Source: Lucinisca nassula (taxonomy: Eukaryota; Mollusca; Bivalvia; Lucinida; Lucinidae). From it: 64,000 nt of DNA. Made by a program: the position numbers and the translations under genes. Shown in pieces: positions 45,169 to 56,830 of this stretch. The stretch's first letter is position 1. The number at the start of each line of letters is the position of its first letter. Below the pieces are notes generated by a model, which worked only from the letters and a program-made list of their open reading frames with translations, had not been told where the DNA came from and searched no databases. The stretch is taken from the NCBI GenBank assembly GCA_963580285.1, contig OY757013.1, positions 135,901,027-135,965,026 of the forward strand, read 5' to 3'.

Positions 45169-45521
45169 TATTTAGTTTATACCGCAATTCAAAACAATCA
45201 AGGGGTTTTGCAGCAATTTAGCAAATTTAAGCAAAAAAGACAGCAGACAGTGTGGCATGTTAAACGACATTCAGTGCCTTGGCGCGCAAACGTAGTATAA
45301 CGTGACGTCAACGAGTGCAGCAAAGTTTCTGACGTCACGGCGCCACAGAGACGTAGGAAACAACATGGACGCTCGAATAAAAGTTTCTCAGCGCTTTACA
45401 TTTTGTATGAAAATCTGCAAATAAATTGTATATTTTAGCTTTAGAAATTATTTTCGAGGTTCAGACGCAACTGCAGTAGCAGTGTGTAGTTATTCCAAAG
45501 GGCTATTCAAACTAGGAAAGT

Positions 45522-47260
45522 AGAAGTAAAACAAAGATCAGGAATTTATACAATTAACTTACTCCTCCCATAAAAGACACCAAAGGGAAAGAAATACAAA
45601 CATTAAGCGACCAGACCATAACGGAAACCTAAACAAAGGAAGGTCATAAGAACAGTTACTTTCCCACAAAATGACCATATGGCCATCCAAAACCAAAAGA
45701 CACAAGTGATACAAACAGTAAGTAACAAACAACAACACAAACAAACCGCAACAGAAGAGCCGCCTTGGAACGGCCAGTTGAAGATTGCCACTGGGGGGGG
45801 GGGCTTAAATCGATTTTACGTAGCCACAATCCTCGCCCTTACTTCCGTCGCGATTAAGACAAATAATTTGTTCAGTCCGTACGAAGGCCCCCTAACTCAT
45901 CAGTGCAACATCTCCGTGAACACAAAAATCAAAGAACCACAGAGGCGAGACAACGGTGAGGACTCGACAGCAAGAAACCACCGAAATGCTGGAGCAAAAG
46001 AAAACCAACAGTCAGACTCCGATGAGCCCGACCAGAGACAGAGCATCAGGCACCAACCAACATTATCTCTAATTTTCAACAAGCCCTTACGTTGGAGCCG
46101 TCATAGAATCTGAGGCCCGACCCACCGGCGCGCAACCAAAGAGGGAAGCAAAGCCGCCAACCGTGATTGGGCCAACCACCACGCATGCAGTCTGTCGTAT
46201 AATATCCATGTTGTACCCAATCTTTTTATATCGAACAATGACCCCATGAAATTGGGTGCCGAAGACATTGCGGTTATATATTTTTCTGAATTTATATACT
46301 AAGTCACCATAAAATTCGGGTTCCGATAGACCTTGTTGCAGAAGAGATTTAAGTCCAATATTGAATTTTGAAATTAAATCAGAATGGCGTCTACAAAATT
46401 TTGAAAAGTTTTTGCGTAGTTTATGGTACCGATAACCCCGACTAAGGAGTTTAGCCGTTAATAATTTATTACGAGTGTTGAAGTCAGTCACACGACCACA
46501 CACTCTAGCAAATCGAATTAATTGCGAAATATAAACGCCACAGGATGGCGCACGAGGAACATCATCATCCAAAAAAGGAAAATTTACAATCTCAAAATCA
46601 AAGCCACCGCGCCTATCACAAATTTTGCACGAAACAAATCCATCTACAATAGATAGATGTAAATCCAAAAACGGGACCTCGGTATCAGAAGAATTTGCTT
46701 TATCCAACTGAAGTTCTAGGGGGCAAATCCGATCGACCAAACCATCAAATCAGGCACCACCAACACTCAACAAACCATCTAAATAACTAGAAGTAGAGCC
46801 AAAAGCTTCAATAATTTCAGATTGGTTATCAATGGAAAGCGACAAAATGAAGTCTCTTTCATAACAATACAAGAACAGATCAGCCACAAGAGGTGCGCAA
46901 CCAGTACCCATCGATATACCCACAATTTGTCTAAATAACTGAGTACCGAATCTAATATAAATATTGTCAGGTAGAAAGGTGAGGGCATCACACACTTTCG
47001 GACATGACCAAACTGTATAATTCTTATGCTCTTTAGAAGTGAAAAATGCATTTCTGAATTACATGCAAGATAAAGAGAATATTCTCTGTGAAAAGCCCAT
47101 TCAACTAAATCGAAGGAAGGCCGAGAAGGTAAGAATTTAGCTGAGTTTTTGAAAATCTGTTTAAATAAATATTGCAAAGATTTTAACTTGCAGTTTCGTT
47201 GTTTTCCCATGTATGAAAGACTGCATGTTATTGCTTACACTTGTAAATTAGTGACCAGAA
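45522..47260 (-). pseudogene. Reverse-transcriptase element remnant, reverse strand (Penelope-like?)
   Basis: On the reverse strand, three frames can be pieced together. The first is an N-terminal part near 47210-47030. The middle (46995-46750) has GISMGTGCAPLVADLFLYCY and YLDG where YLDD is expected. The C-terminal part is 217 residues (46740-46087) with VPFLDLHLS and YHKLRKNFSKFCRRH. A TGA at 46750-46752 and at least one frameshift break it. The GxxMGTxxAPxxADxF plus YLDD pattern occurs in a widespread family of invertebrate RTs resembling Penelope-like elements; I could not fix the clade and see no GIY-YIG motif. The 3' part (45522-45873) recurs at 51797-52136, so it is the element's 3' end. 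Confidence 0.7.
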
Positions 47261-47764
47261 AAGTAGGCCTGGGGTTGGTAACTCGAAGCTCTCTTAAGGC
47301 TTACGACGACCTTAAGTATATCTTAATCACCTCGTAGCGATTAGTGTGAGTAACTCGAAAGTACCGTAATTTATGGAGACAACTTAACCATATCGTAAAG
47401 TTACGGACAACTCAGGCATGTCGTAACCTCATCTTAACTGTGGCGAAAGAAACAGACACTACATAGAAGTATAAAAAAAGAAGTTGTACATCTATCTACT
47501 TTTTTTCTCGACACACAGGGTTCCTTTTAGAAATGATATGCGATACATGTATTGTATGGTATTGTATTAAGGCAGATATATGCTATATTTATAGCAGAAT
47601 TACCTGTTTGAAAATACATGTAAACAAAGATCTATACATCTCCGATAAACATGTATATATGTAGTACGTAATTATTATGTACAAGCTGTTTATATGTGTG
47701 TGTTATAGTCGTGTCAACAAAGGAAGGAAAGAAGAAGAAACTACAGCCAGTGTTTATGAAACAC

Positions 47765-49861
47765 AATGCCCCCAACTGCTTGACCCTAACACTTCTTGAC
47801 CCTAACACTGCTTGTCCCTAATAGTAATTGAGATATTTTTTTTTATTTGGCTGCAATGCTGAAATTTTAGAAGGAACATAACATAAGAAAAACTTTAGTT
47901 AATCAGGTCATACAGACAGACGAAGGCCATTCCTATAATCCCTGCTCCGCTTCGCGGTGGGGAATTAATCAGTTAATTTACTCATCATCCCCAACCAGTT
48001 TGTAAAGTTTCAGGACATTAGCTCAAATTGGTTTTTGAGATATCTTGCTTACAAGCTTAAACCGCGAAAAATTTCAAAGGGTCATAACTCAAGGAAAAAA
48101 TAATGTATTTTTTCAAAAGATGGTCCGTCCATCTACTCATCATCCTCAACCAGTCTGTAAAGTTTTGGGGCAATAGCTGAAACAGTTTACAAGATATCGT
48201 GCTTACAAGTTTAAAACATGCACAATTTCAAAAGGGCCATAACTCAAGAAAAAAAATCGGATTTTTTTCAAAAGTTAATCAGTTCATCTACTCATCATCC
48301 TTAACCAGTCTGTAAAGTTTCAGGGCTATAGCTCAAACAGTTTTTTGAGATATCTTGCTTTCAAGATTAAAATGTGCAAAATTTCAAAGGGGCATAACTC
48401 AAGAAAAAAATGGATTTTTGTCAAAAGTTAATCAGTTCATCTTCTCATCATTTCCAAACATTCTGTCAAGCTTCAGGGCAATAGCTCAAACAGTTTTTGA
48501 GTTATCTTGCTTACAAGTTTAAAACGCAAACAAAATTCAAAGGGCCATATTTCGAGAAAAAAAAAATCGGATTTTTATCAAAAGTTAATAAGTTCATTTA
48601 CTCATCATCCCAAACCAGCCTGTAAAGTTTCAGGGCAAAAGCTCAAACAATTTTTTGAGATATCTTGCTTACAAGATTTTAAAGTTTTTTTTGCAAAGGG
48701 GCGTAACTCAAGAAAGGGGCATAATCCTGACGAGAAAAAAAATGGATTTTTGTCGAAAGTTAATCAGTTAATCATCACATCATCCCCAACCATTCTGTAA
48801 AGTTTCAGGGCAATTGCTCAAACAGTTTTTTAGTTATCTTGCTTACAAGCTTAAAACGCAAAAAAATTCAAAGGGCCATAACTGAATAAAACAATTTTGG
48901 ATTGACTTCAAAAATTAATCAGTTCATCTACTCATCATCTTGAACCAGCCTGTAAAGTTACAGGGCAATAGCTCATATAGTTTGTGAGATATCTTGCTTA
49001 CAAGCTTCAAACGCGCAAAATTTCAAAGGGGCATAACTCAAGAAAAAAATGGATTTTTTGTCAAAAGTTAATCTTCTCATCATCCCCAACCATTCTGTAA
49101 AGTTTCAGGGCAATAGCTCAAACAGCTTTTGAGTTATCTTATTACAAGCTTAAAACACAAAAAAATCAAAGGGCCATAACTCAAGAAAGAAATTTCGGAT
49201 TTTTGTCAAAAGTTAATCAGTTCATCTACTCATCATTCTGAACCAGTCTGTAAAGTTTCAGGGCTATAGCTCGAACATTTTTAGATATCTTGCTTACAAG
49301 CTTAAAACGCGCAAAATTTCAAAGGGGCATAACTCAAGAAAAAAAATGGATTTTGTCAATAGTTTATCAGTTCATCTTCTCATCATCCCCAACCATTCTG
49401 TAAAGTTTCAGGGCAATAGCTCAAACATTTTAGTTATATTGCTTCAAGCTTTAAACGCAAAAAAAAAAAAAAAATCAAAGGGCCGTAACTCAAGAAAAAA
49501 ATTCGGATTTTTTTTTCAGAAGTTAATCAGTTCATCCTATCATCACCCCAAACCAGTCTGTAAAGTTTCAGGGCAAAAGCCCGAACAGTTTTTGAGATAT
49601 CTTGCTTACAAGATTCCAAAGTATTTTTTGCAAAGGGGCATAACTCAAGAAAGGGGAATAATCCTGACGAGAAAAAAACACGGGTCATTTATTTTTTCAT
49701 AAGGAATCCATATATATGAAATTTCAAAAACCTAGCACCCATGGTACCTAAGTTTTGCTATATAGTAAAAAAGCGGGACAGACGGAAGGACGGAGGGACG
49801 GAAGGACGGACGAACAGGGCAAAACCAATATGCCCCCACAACTTCTTAGGTTGGGGGCATT
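47765..49861. mobile_element. Tandem-repeat-cored element with AATGCCCCCAAC ends
   Basis: 12-bp inverted ends AATGCCCCCAAC and GTTGGGGGCATT enclose eleven units of about 155 bp ('agtctgtaaagtttcagggc', 'atatcttgcttacaagctta', 'aaggggcataactcaagaaa', 'gttaatcagttcatctactc'; unit starts near 47980, 48136, 48291, 48444, 48600, 48773, 48931, 49075, 49227, 49378, 49535). An acggaaggacggagggacgg tract follows near the right end. This tract and core layout matches the bivalve repeat-cored elements; no protein is encoded. Confidence 0.85.
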
Positions 49862-49926
49862 AAAAAAAGAAATAAGGTAAAAGATAGTATAGCCTGTTCA
49901 ATAAGTGTACTTCTGACCACAATCGT

Positions 49927-50410
49927 CTTGTTTTTGAGAAATAGCGGCCATGACTGCTCACTTCCTATTTCCTATTTCTGCTTCCTTTTTCTTGCTTCCA
50001 AATTCACACCTTTTACGTGCACAAGAAATTTTTCATGTAATGATAGCGATCAAAAAAGTTTCTCAAGGGACCATGGGATTCCTTGCGTGGGAATTATGTT
50101 ATTCAAAACCTTCATCAAGACACCATGTTTTAATCCCACACTGTGTCTCACACGTGGGGGGAGGGGGTAGGGGATCTTGGTTTTGAGAAATAGCGGTCAT
50201 GACTGCTCACTTCCTATTTCCTATTTCTACTTCCTATTTCTCGCTTCCTACTCCACACATTTTTCGTGCACAAGTAAGTTTTCATGTAATGATAGCGATC
50301 AAAAAAGTTTCTCAATGGACCAGGGGATTCCTCGCGTGGGAAATATGTTATTCAAAACCTTCCTCGAGACACCATTGTTTAATCACATATTGTGTCTCAC
50401 ACGTGTGTGT
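49927..50410. repeat. 249-bp tandem dimer
   Basis: 'tttttgagaaatagcggcca' to 'ctcacacgtggggg' is repeated from about 50176 with a few differences; each half ends in a G-run. 50411-51060 has no recognisable gene. Confidence 0.82.
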
Positions 50411-51490
50411 GTGTGGGGGGGGGGAAGGGGTTCGTATAATACAGATAAAAATATTGTAATGGGAGAAAATTCTTGGTTAGGTGGGAAAGCAAACATGTGT
50501 TACCATGAAGAAGTTTTTATATTGTACGCCCTGTCCTGAGGACTGCTGTACAGGAACTACAGATCAGCCTATGCATTTAAAGATTCGGCTTTATACACGA
50601 TTCACCAAAGCAAAGATCCGCGCCCACTGGGGGTTGCATGACAACTCTGCAGAAAAGCTTCTCAAATATGTAACAATGTCTTCCTTTCATTAACTTCGTC
50701 TAAAAGTATTTCTAATTCTTCCTGTATATAGTTTAATTTTCGTTTCTTTTTGTATTTTTTGTCTCTGCCATTTCTGAAAGATATATATTTTTGGCTGGTG
50801 CACAATTTGTTTAAGACACTTTCAAGTAATTGATGCTAATATGAGCTCAGGCATGGCCAATCAGGAGGAAATATAGAGAAGGGGTCGCCAGTTGTGTCAT
50901 TGTTTCTCATCCAATAGTTTATTTAGAACCTTGCCTAGTATGATACCGCTACCCAAGCCTTTTTGGCAGAAAAAGGCTCCAACAAGGCTGCCTTGTTGTT
51001 AAACAAACCCCTGTATTATCATTTATAGTAAGATGTTAAGTGTTATTTTATTTTGCTATGCCCTGGCTTACAAAAGTTTCCGAAGCGCTTTGCACGAGAT
51101 TAAAAATTACACAGGTAAATCGTAAGTGGTAAGGTGGTCGTAACTTAATGGAAACGATACGACAGGTTTTCAGTTAACGGCATAACGAGACCATACATTT
51201 TACGGTGCTCATCTTAAGTATGTCTTAAGTACATCTTAAGTTGATATATTTACGATGGCTTCGAGTTACCAACCGATTATTGTGCAACATGGGTGCCATC
51301 ATGAGAAAATAGAAGTGAAGGCAATAATAAAAAATCGATACAACCGTCCAGCACCATCTGGCTTTAACATGTACAGGCATCAAAGCTGCAGATCAGCCTG
51401 AGCACACCCGCCATCTGATCAGCCCTATTGTTGTTCCATATAGCTCTAATTTTTGTATGATCTACAGAATTTCATTCCAAGGCCTGTACA

Positions 51491-51766
51491 TGCGCGTCTG
51501 ACTTGTGATCAGGAGGACGCGGGTTCGATACCTGCCGGGGTCGGCAATATTGTTTCGTGGAGATTGATCATGAAATCTTTCTACGGTCATTCCTTTCCCT
51601 TCCGCTGATTCAAGAAGGGCCGTTGTCAGTTTCTGGCGAAAGAATGTGCACCGTTAACCGCTTATGTATAAGCCTGTCCAGGAATAGTGTGGTTAGGTAA
51701 ACTGATCGGCTAAAAATGACCATAAATAGTGTTGACTTGGCCGTTAAACTCCAAAACAAACAAAAA
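51491..51766 (+). mobile_element. tRNA-headed SINE, 5'-truncated, with 13-bp target duplication
   Basis: Same family as 4617-4924 but lacking the first ~25 bases (box A). Box B gggttcgatacc, body, and 3' tail 'gttgacttggccgttaaact' plus CAAAA are kept. Direct repeats caaggcctgtaca at 51478-51490 and 51767-51779. A truncated 5' end is typical of incomplete reverse transcription. Confidence 0.9.
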
Positions 51767-51796
51767 CAAGGCCTGTACAAGACAGTTCATAATAGA

Positions 51797-52136
51797 AGTA
51801 AAACAAAGATCAGGAATTGATACAATTAACTTACTCCATCCCTAAAAGACACCTAAGGGAAAGAAATACAAACATTAAGCGACCAGACCATAATGGAATT
51901 CTAAACAAAGGAAGGCCATAAGGACAGTTACTTTCCCACAAAATGGCCATGTGGCCATCCAAAACCAAAAGACACAAGTGATACACACAGTAAGTTACAA
52001 ACAACAACATAAATAAATCGCCACAGAAGAACCGCCTTGGAACGGTCAGTGGAAGATTTCCACTGGGGGGCTTAAATCGATTTTACGTGGCCACAATCCT
52101 CGGCCTTACTTCCGTCGCGATTTAGACAAATATTTT
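51797..52136 (-). mobile_element. 3'-end fragment of the RT element at 45522-47260
   Basis: It follows 45522-45873 closely: 'aaaacaaagatcaggaatt', 'aaacattaagcgaccagacc', 'ttactttcccacaaaatg', 'ccgccttggaacgg', 'tcgattttacgt'. It stops where the coding part would begin, so it is a 5'-truncated copy in the same orientation. Confidence 0.82.
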
Positions 52137-52352
52137 TTTTCAGTCATAAACCTCCAGCCTTGCATCCCAAAACATTTATTTTTAACCAATTTTAAACATA
52201 AATAGTAATATGAACTTAGGCACAGCCTAGATACGGACATGAACATTACAGGTCAGTTAATGTTTAAAAGCAAAGATGATAGTGCTTTAACCTACCTGAA
52301 CTTGTAGTCCGAGTGAATAATGGCAAGCCACTTTACCAATAGGCTTTATCTT

Positions 52353-52555
52353 CCAACCCTTATCTTGCTGTTCATGACAATCCCTATATTTTCAAACAGC
52401 ATAGATCCAGATCAGGTGGCTAACCTGATCAGGATCTACACTGTTTGGCATTCAGTTTATGAATTTGTAGCAATAAATTACATCAAGTAATTTGATTGGT
52501 TGATAGACAGAAATGGGTGTGGCTTAAATGAATATTCAGCAAGATAAGGGTTAAC
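52353..52555 (-). mobile_element. Palindrome-cored MITE with (T)TAA ends
   Basis: The ends 'ccaacccttatcttgctg' and 'cagcaagataagggttaa' are inverted. The interior has 'gatccagatcaggtggctaa', 'cctgatcaggatctacactg' and 'aagtaatttgattggttgat'. It is oriented oppositely to the copy at 62137-62369. One flank is CCAA rather than TTAA, so the duplication has decayed. Confidence 0.8.
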
Positions 52556-52689
52556 TTACGTCCCTTGTTGAAACAGACAACATTTTTGATTCTGTATAGC
52601 TTTACTTGAGAGCATTCTTGTTGACTGCTGACTGTTTAGCCTTTGTGAGCATTCTTGCTGTCAGAATCAGAATTGTTTACTGGTGACAC

Positions 52690-53212
52690 GTCCATAGACA
52701 ATCCTTCACCAGTGAACATGGTTTCCGAAGTCAAAGGTCTTGCGAAATGCAACTTGTTCAATTTCACCATGACATTGTGGGCAATCTGGATGGGGACATA
52801 AATCGTGGCCACAAACAGACAGACTTGATCATCATAGACTTCGCCAAGGCCTTTGACAAAATTGAAGGTACTAGCTCACAGAGGGCTATGAAATAAACTT
52901 GACTACTATGGGATAAGCAGATCCACACATAGGTGGATAAGCTCATGGCTCTCTGGGGGCTCACAAGAAGTTGTACTTGATGGCCAAGCATCTGATCAAG
53001 TTCCTGTTTTATCTGGAGCCCCCACAAGGTTCAGTCCTTGGACCGGTCTTCTTAGTTTTCATCAATTATCTGACTGATAATATCAGGTCATCAGTCAGTT
53101 TGTTTGCTGATAATGTGTCCTGTATATATTCTCCGTCTGAATGTCTTTTTACAAGATGACCTGGATCAACTTGCACAGTGGGAGGCCGATTAGCAGATGA
53201 AGTTCAATGTGG
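52690..53212 (+). pseudogene. LINE reverse-transcriptase fragment
   Basis: Pieces of an RT in changing frames: TDLIIIDFAKAFDK (52825-52866), PPQGSVLGPVFLVFINYL (53019-53072) and VSLFADN (53095-53118, FADD expected), then DDLDQLAQWEAD (53154-53190) followed by a stop. This is the palm region of a Jockey/CR1-like LINE, different from the ORF2 at 31642-35145. It ends abruptly at the repeat array that follows. Confidence 0.78.
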
Positions 53213-55695
53213 CGGGGGAATGTTTGGCCTCAGGGGCATAATTTGAACAATTTTTGTAGAGGTCCAATAGATGAAGCTAAACCCCAAATTTCAAAGACCT
53301 GGGCATTGCGCTTTCAGAGGAGAAGAGTTTCTTTTTTAGATTTTTCCTATATAAGTCAATGTAAAACCCAGGGGCCCCACAGCTATAATTTGAACAATCT
53401 TGATAGTGGTCTACAAGAAGAAGCTTCATACCAAATATCAAACACCTGAGCCTTCCGGTTTCAGACAAGAAGATTTTAAAGCTTTTCCCTACGTAAGTCT
53501 ATGTAAAACGAAAGGGCTCAGGGGCGGGGGCATTTTGGGTCCCAGGACTAGAATTTGAACAATCTTGGCAGAGGTCCACTAAATGAAGCTACGCACCAAA
53601 TATTGAAGGCCTGGTTTCAGGTGAATATTTTTTAAGTTTCTATTTAAAAAAATCTGTTGTTGGCTCCCGAAAAAAATAGGCCTGACCCCCTTATATGACA
53701 AATGGACTTGTCCAACGTATGGCAGTGGAAAAGTCTGCTAGCATACAATGTGTTAATGTCCCCATCAACACTGTATTAAGCTTTCGTTCCTATGACTTAT
53801 TATTGTATGTATATATGTATTGCCTGTCATAGAAATTTTGAAAAAAATATGTATATTAAATTTTTACCAAGTAAATACAGGATTTTCTATGTAAAAGAAA
53901 AAGGATATTTCTCACAGAGAAATAATTCCCACTGAGAATGTGAACAATCTTGGTGAAATCATCAAGACGAAGCTTCATGTAAATTATCAAAGACCTTGGC
54001 CTTCTCCTTTCAGACAAGAAGATTTCAAATGTTCTCATTGCCTTGACTTCTATTTCCTACGGCTATAATCTGAACACTTTTGATAGAGGTCCACTTGATT
54101 TTGATAGACCACCAAATATCAAAGACCTGGGCCTTGCGGTTTCAGACTGGAAGATTTTCTTAAAGTTCCCTATATATAAGTCAATGTAAAAACCGAAAGG
54201 CACGGGGCGGAGACATTTTTGGCCCAAGGGCTATGATTTGAACAATCTCGGATTCGGAGAAGAAGATTTTTAAACATTTTCCCTGTTATACAGGGAAAAT
54301 TTCTATTCCCTGAAAAATTTTCCCTATAGTGTTAATGAGAAGAAGATTTTTAAAGATTTTGTCTAAAGAAGTGTATGTAAAACCAAAGGGCCCAAGGGCG
54401 GGGGCATTTTTGGCCCTAGGGCTATAATTAGAACAATATTGGGAGGGGTTCAGTAGATGAAGCTTCATACCAAATATCAAAGACCCGGGCCTTATGGTTT
54501 CAGAGATGTAGATTTTTAAATATTTTCTCTATATATGCCTAGATAACCAAAGGGCCCTGGGGTGGGGGCATTTTTGGCCCTAGGGCTATAATTTGAATAC
54601 TGTTGATAGAGGTTCACTAGCTGAAGCTTCCGGCTAAATACCAAAGACCTGGGTCTTGTGGTTTCAGAGAAGAATTTTATTTAAAGATTTTCCCTATAAA
54701 AGCCTATGCGAAACCAAAGGCCCCTGGGGCGGGGGCATTTTTGGCCCCAGGGGTATAATTTGAACAATCTTGGTAGAGGTCCATTAGATGAAGCTTCATA
54801 CCAAATATCAAAGACGTGGGCCATGCGGTTTCAGAGAAGATTTTTAAAGATTTTCCCTATATAAGCCTTTGTAAAACCAAAGGCCCCCAGGGCAGGGGCA
54901 TTTATCGCACTAGGCCTATAATTTGAAAAATCTTGATAGAGGTTCACTAAATGAAGCTTCACACCAAATATCAAAGAACTGGGCCTTGCGGTTTCAGAGA
55001 AGAAAATTTTTAAAAATTTTCCCTATAAATCTATGTAAAACCAAAGGGCTGGGGATATAATTTGAACAGTCTTGGTAGAGGTCCAGTATATGAAGCTTCA
55101 TACTAAATAGCAAAGACGGGGGCCTTGTGGTTTCAGAGAAGAAGATTTTACAAATATTTTCCCTATATAAGCGTATGAAAAAGCGAAAGGGCCCCGGGCG
55201 GGGGCATTTTTGGCCCTAGTGCTATAAATTGAACAATCTTGATAGAGGTCCACTAGTTGAAGCTTCACACCAAATATCTTGCATTTTCAGAGAAGAAGAT
55301 ATTTAAAGATTTTCCCACTATAAGCCTATGTAAAACCAAAGGCCCCTGGGGCGGAGGCTATTATTTGAACAATCTTGGTAGAGGTCAACTAGATGAAGCT
55401 TCATACCAAATATCGAAGGCCTGGGCCTTGTGGTTTCTGAGAAGATTTTTCAAGTTTTCAGTGAAAAAAAAAATCTATATTTGGCTGCTGTGACCTAGGT
55501 GTGCAACGGAGCGAACCATTTGAACAACTTTGAAAGGGGTCCAGATAAGAATCATTCCTGTGAAGTTTGGTCAAAATCTGATCAGTGGTTTAGGAGATGT
55601 CGTTTGAAGAATTGTTTACGGACGCACACATGGACAACAGACGAAAAGTAATCACAAAAGCTCACCTTGTCACTATGTGACAGTAGAGCTAAAAA
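53210..55695 (-). repeat. ~165-bp repeat array, reverse orientation, with head at right
   Basis: Units like 'gaacaatcttggtagaggtc', 'gatgaagcttcataccaaat', 'atcaaagacctgggccttgc', 'ggtttcagagaagaagattt' and 'aaagggcccaggggcggggg' recur about 13 times. Reverse-complemented, they match the arrays of the first 19 kb (aaaatcttcttctc, gaaacc, ggtggacct, atggcc/ccgcc). The right end 'agctcaccttgtcactatgtg' then 'acagtagagctaaaaa' is a hairpin head. 53640-53790 holds a foreign block shared with 19335-19420. Confidence 0.82.
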
Positions 55696-55859
55696 TGAAA
55701 GTTGTGGGTGCTTGTTGGAACAATCACAACATGGCATTTCACGGTTATCCATAAAATCTTGTTCAAATAGTCAAAAATATTGTCACCATTTTCCCATCTT
55801 TTCTCTTTATCTGAATCGCAAATACTTTTTTTTTTCTTTCTTTTCTCCTATTTATACTG

Positions 55860-56050
55860 CTACTCGCTCACATCTGAGCATTACGAGCAGGATTTCCTGG
55901 GTGGTAACCAGTACTTATTTTTTTATTTTTTTAAGCACTGTGGATGAAGTGCCTTGCTGAAGGGCACAACACTTTCGTCAGCGTAAGGCTTGAACCCGCA
56001 ACCTCTCGATCACAAATCCGAAGCGCTACCACTGCACCAAAGTGCTGGAC
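55860..56050 (-). mobile_element. tRNA-derived SINE (third family)
   Basis: On the reverse strand: box A-like 'tttggtgcagtggtagcgct', box B 'gcgggttcaagcc', then 'gtgttgtgcccttcagcaag' and 'gcacttcatccacagtgct'. The last block resembles a conserved central SINE motif known in several phyla. No target duplication found. Confidence 0.7.
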
Positions 56051-56399
56051 TACTCTCTGTTATCATGCATATTCGAGTTCAGATCCCATGGACAGTAAAT
56101 TTGTCTGTTAACCAAGTCATCTACATCTGCCAGTCATGTGCTGGGATCTGCAGGGTCGTACGAACATCCGTCTCAATCTGGTTGTTCATGAACAGATCGA
56201 AATCCAATTAGCTGCCTTAAGGGTACACAAGAAGCATGTCAAAGAAACACTTCTTTAACTCTACAAATGACATGCGACTAGTGTCTTTCATGGATGTGTC
56301 CTGATCTATCGCCATTGGTCCCAAGTCAGGCTCTAACTGCTCTCTTCTTCATACAGATAATGAGACTGCTGTACGTAAGAACGTAAGAACATCGTGGTG

Positions 56400-56830
56400 T
56401 CCGAACGGCTACACTTTCTTTCTTTCTACTGATACTGTGATCGGTCACATTTCGCCATTACTCGCAGGTGTACATTACATACACTAAAGGTTTTGCAGGA
56501 TGAAAGCCTTGACAGTAACCATGTAATTACGGTAGGGTTCTTTAACCTGCACAGGGGATAGTTCTCCCTGCACAGGGGGCCTTCAATTAAAGTCCTGATC
56601 CGGAGGATGTTTCACTTTGTGACATCCATCCCTGCAAATGATGCCAATGGAGCGTGTTCGGACACCGAAATTTGATCGCCGCTGCGGGGGATCGAACCCG
56701 GGACCTCTGGCATTAATTGTAGGGATGAATGCCACAAAGTGCACAGTCCTTCTGATCGGGACGTCAACTGGAGGCCCCTTGTGCAGGGAGAACCATCTCA
56801 TGCACAAATAAAAGATACCTGCCAATATTA
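56400..56830 (-). mobile_element. Possible tRNA-related repeat
   Basis: Box B-like 'cccgggttcgatccccc' occurs on the reverse strand at 56688-56704. Two inverted 'gtgcagggagaac' and 'ttctccctgcac' blocks (56556-56572 and 56780-56793) can pair around it, and 'tgtccgaacg'/'cgtgttcggaca' also recur inverted. No box A that I can trust. Confidence 0.45.

Larger units (their letters stand above)
47273..51274. mobile_element. ~4-kb element with long inverted termini (composite)
   Basis: GGTTGGTAACTCGAAGC at 47273-47289 is exactly inverted at 51258-51274. Inward, both ends share diverged motifs for about 190 bp (cttaag, accgtaa, gttacga, cgtaacctcatcttaac). No transposase frame is seen; inside lie a tandem-repeat-cored element (47765-49861) and a 249-bp dimer. 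I could not find a target duplication, so the boundaries are provisional. Confidence 0.6.

Noticed and set aside
45679..46113. Forward frame of 144 codons
   Set aside because: It lies antisense to the 3' part of the reverse-strand RT element; its composition is not protein-like.
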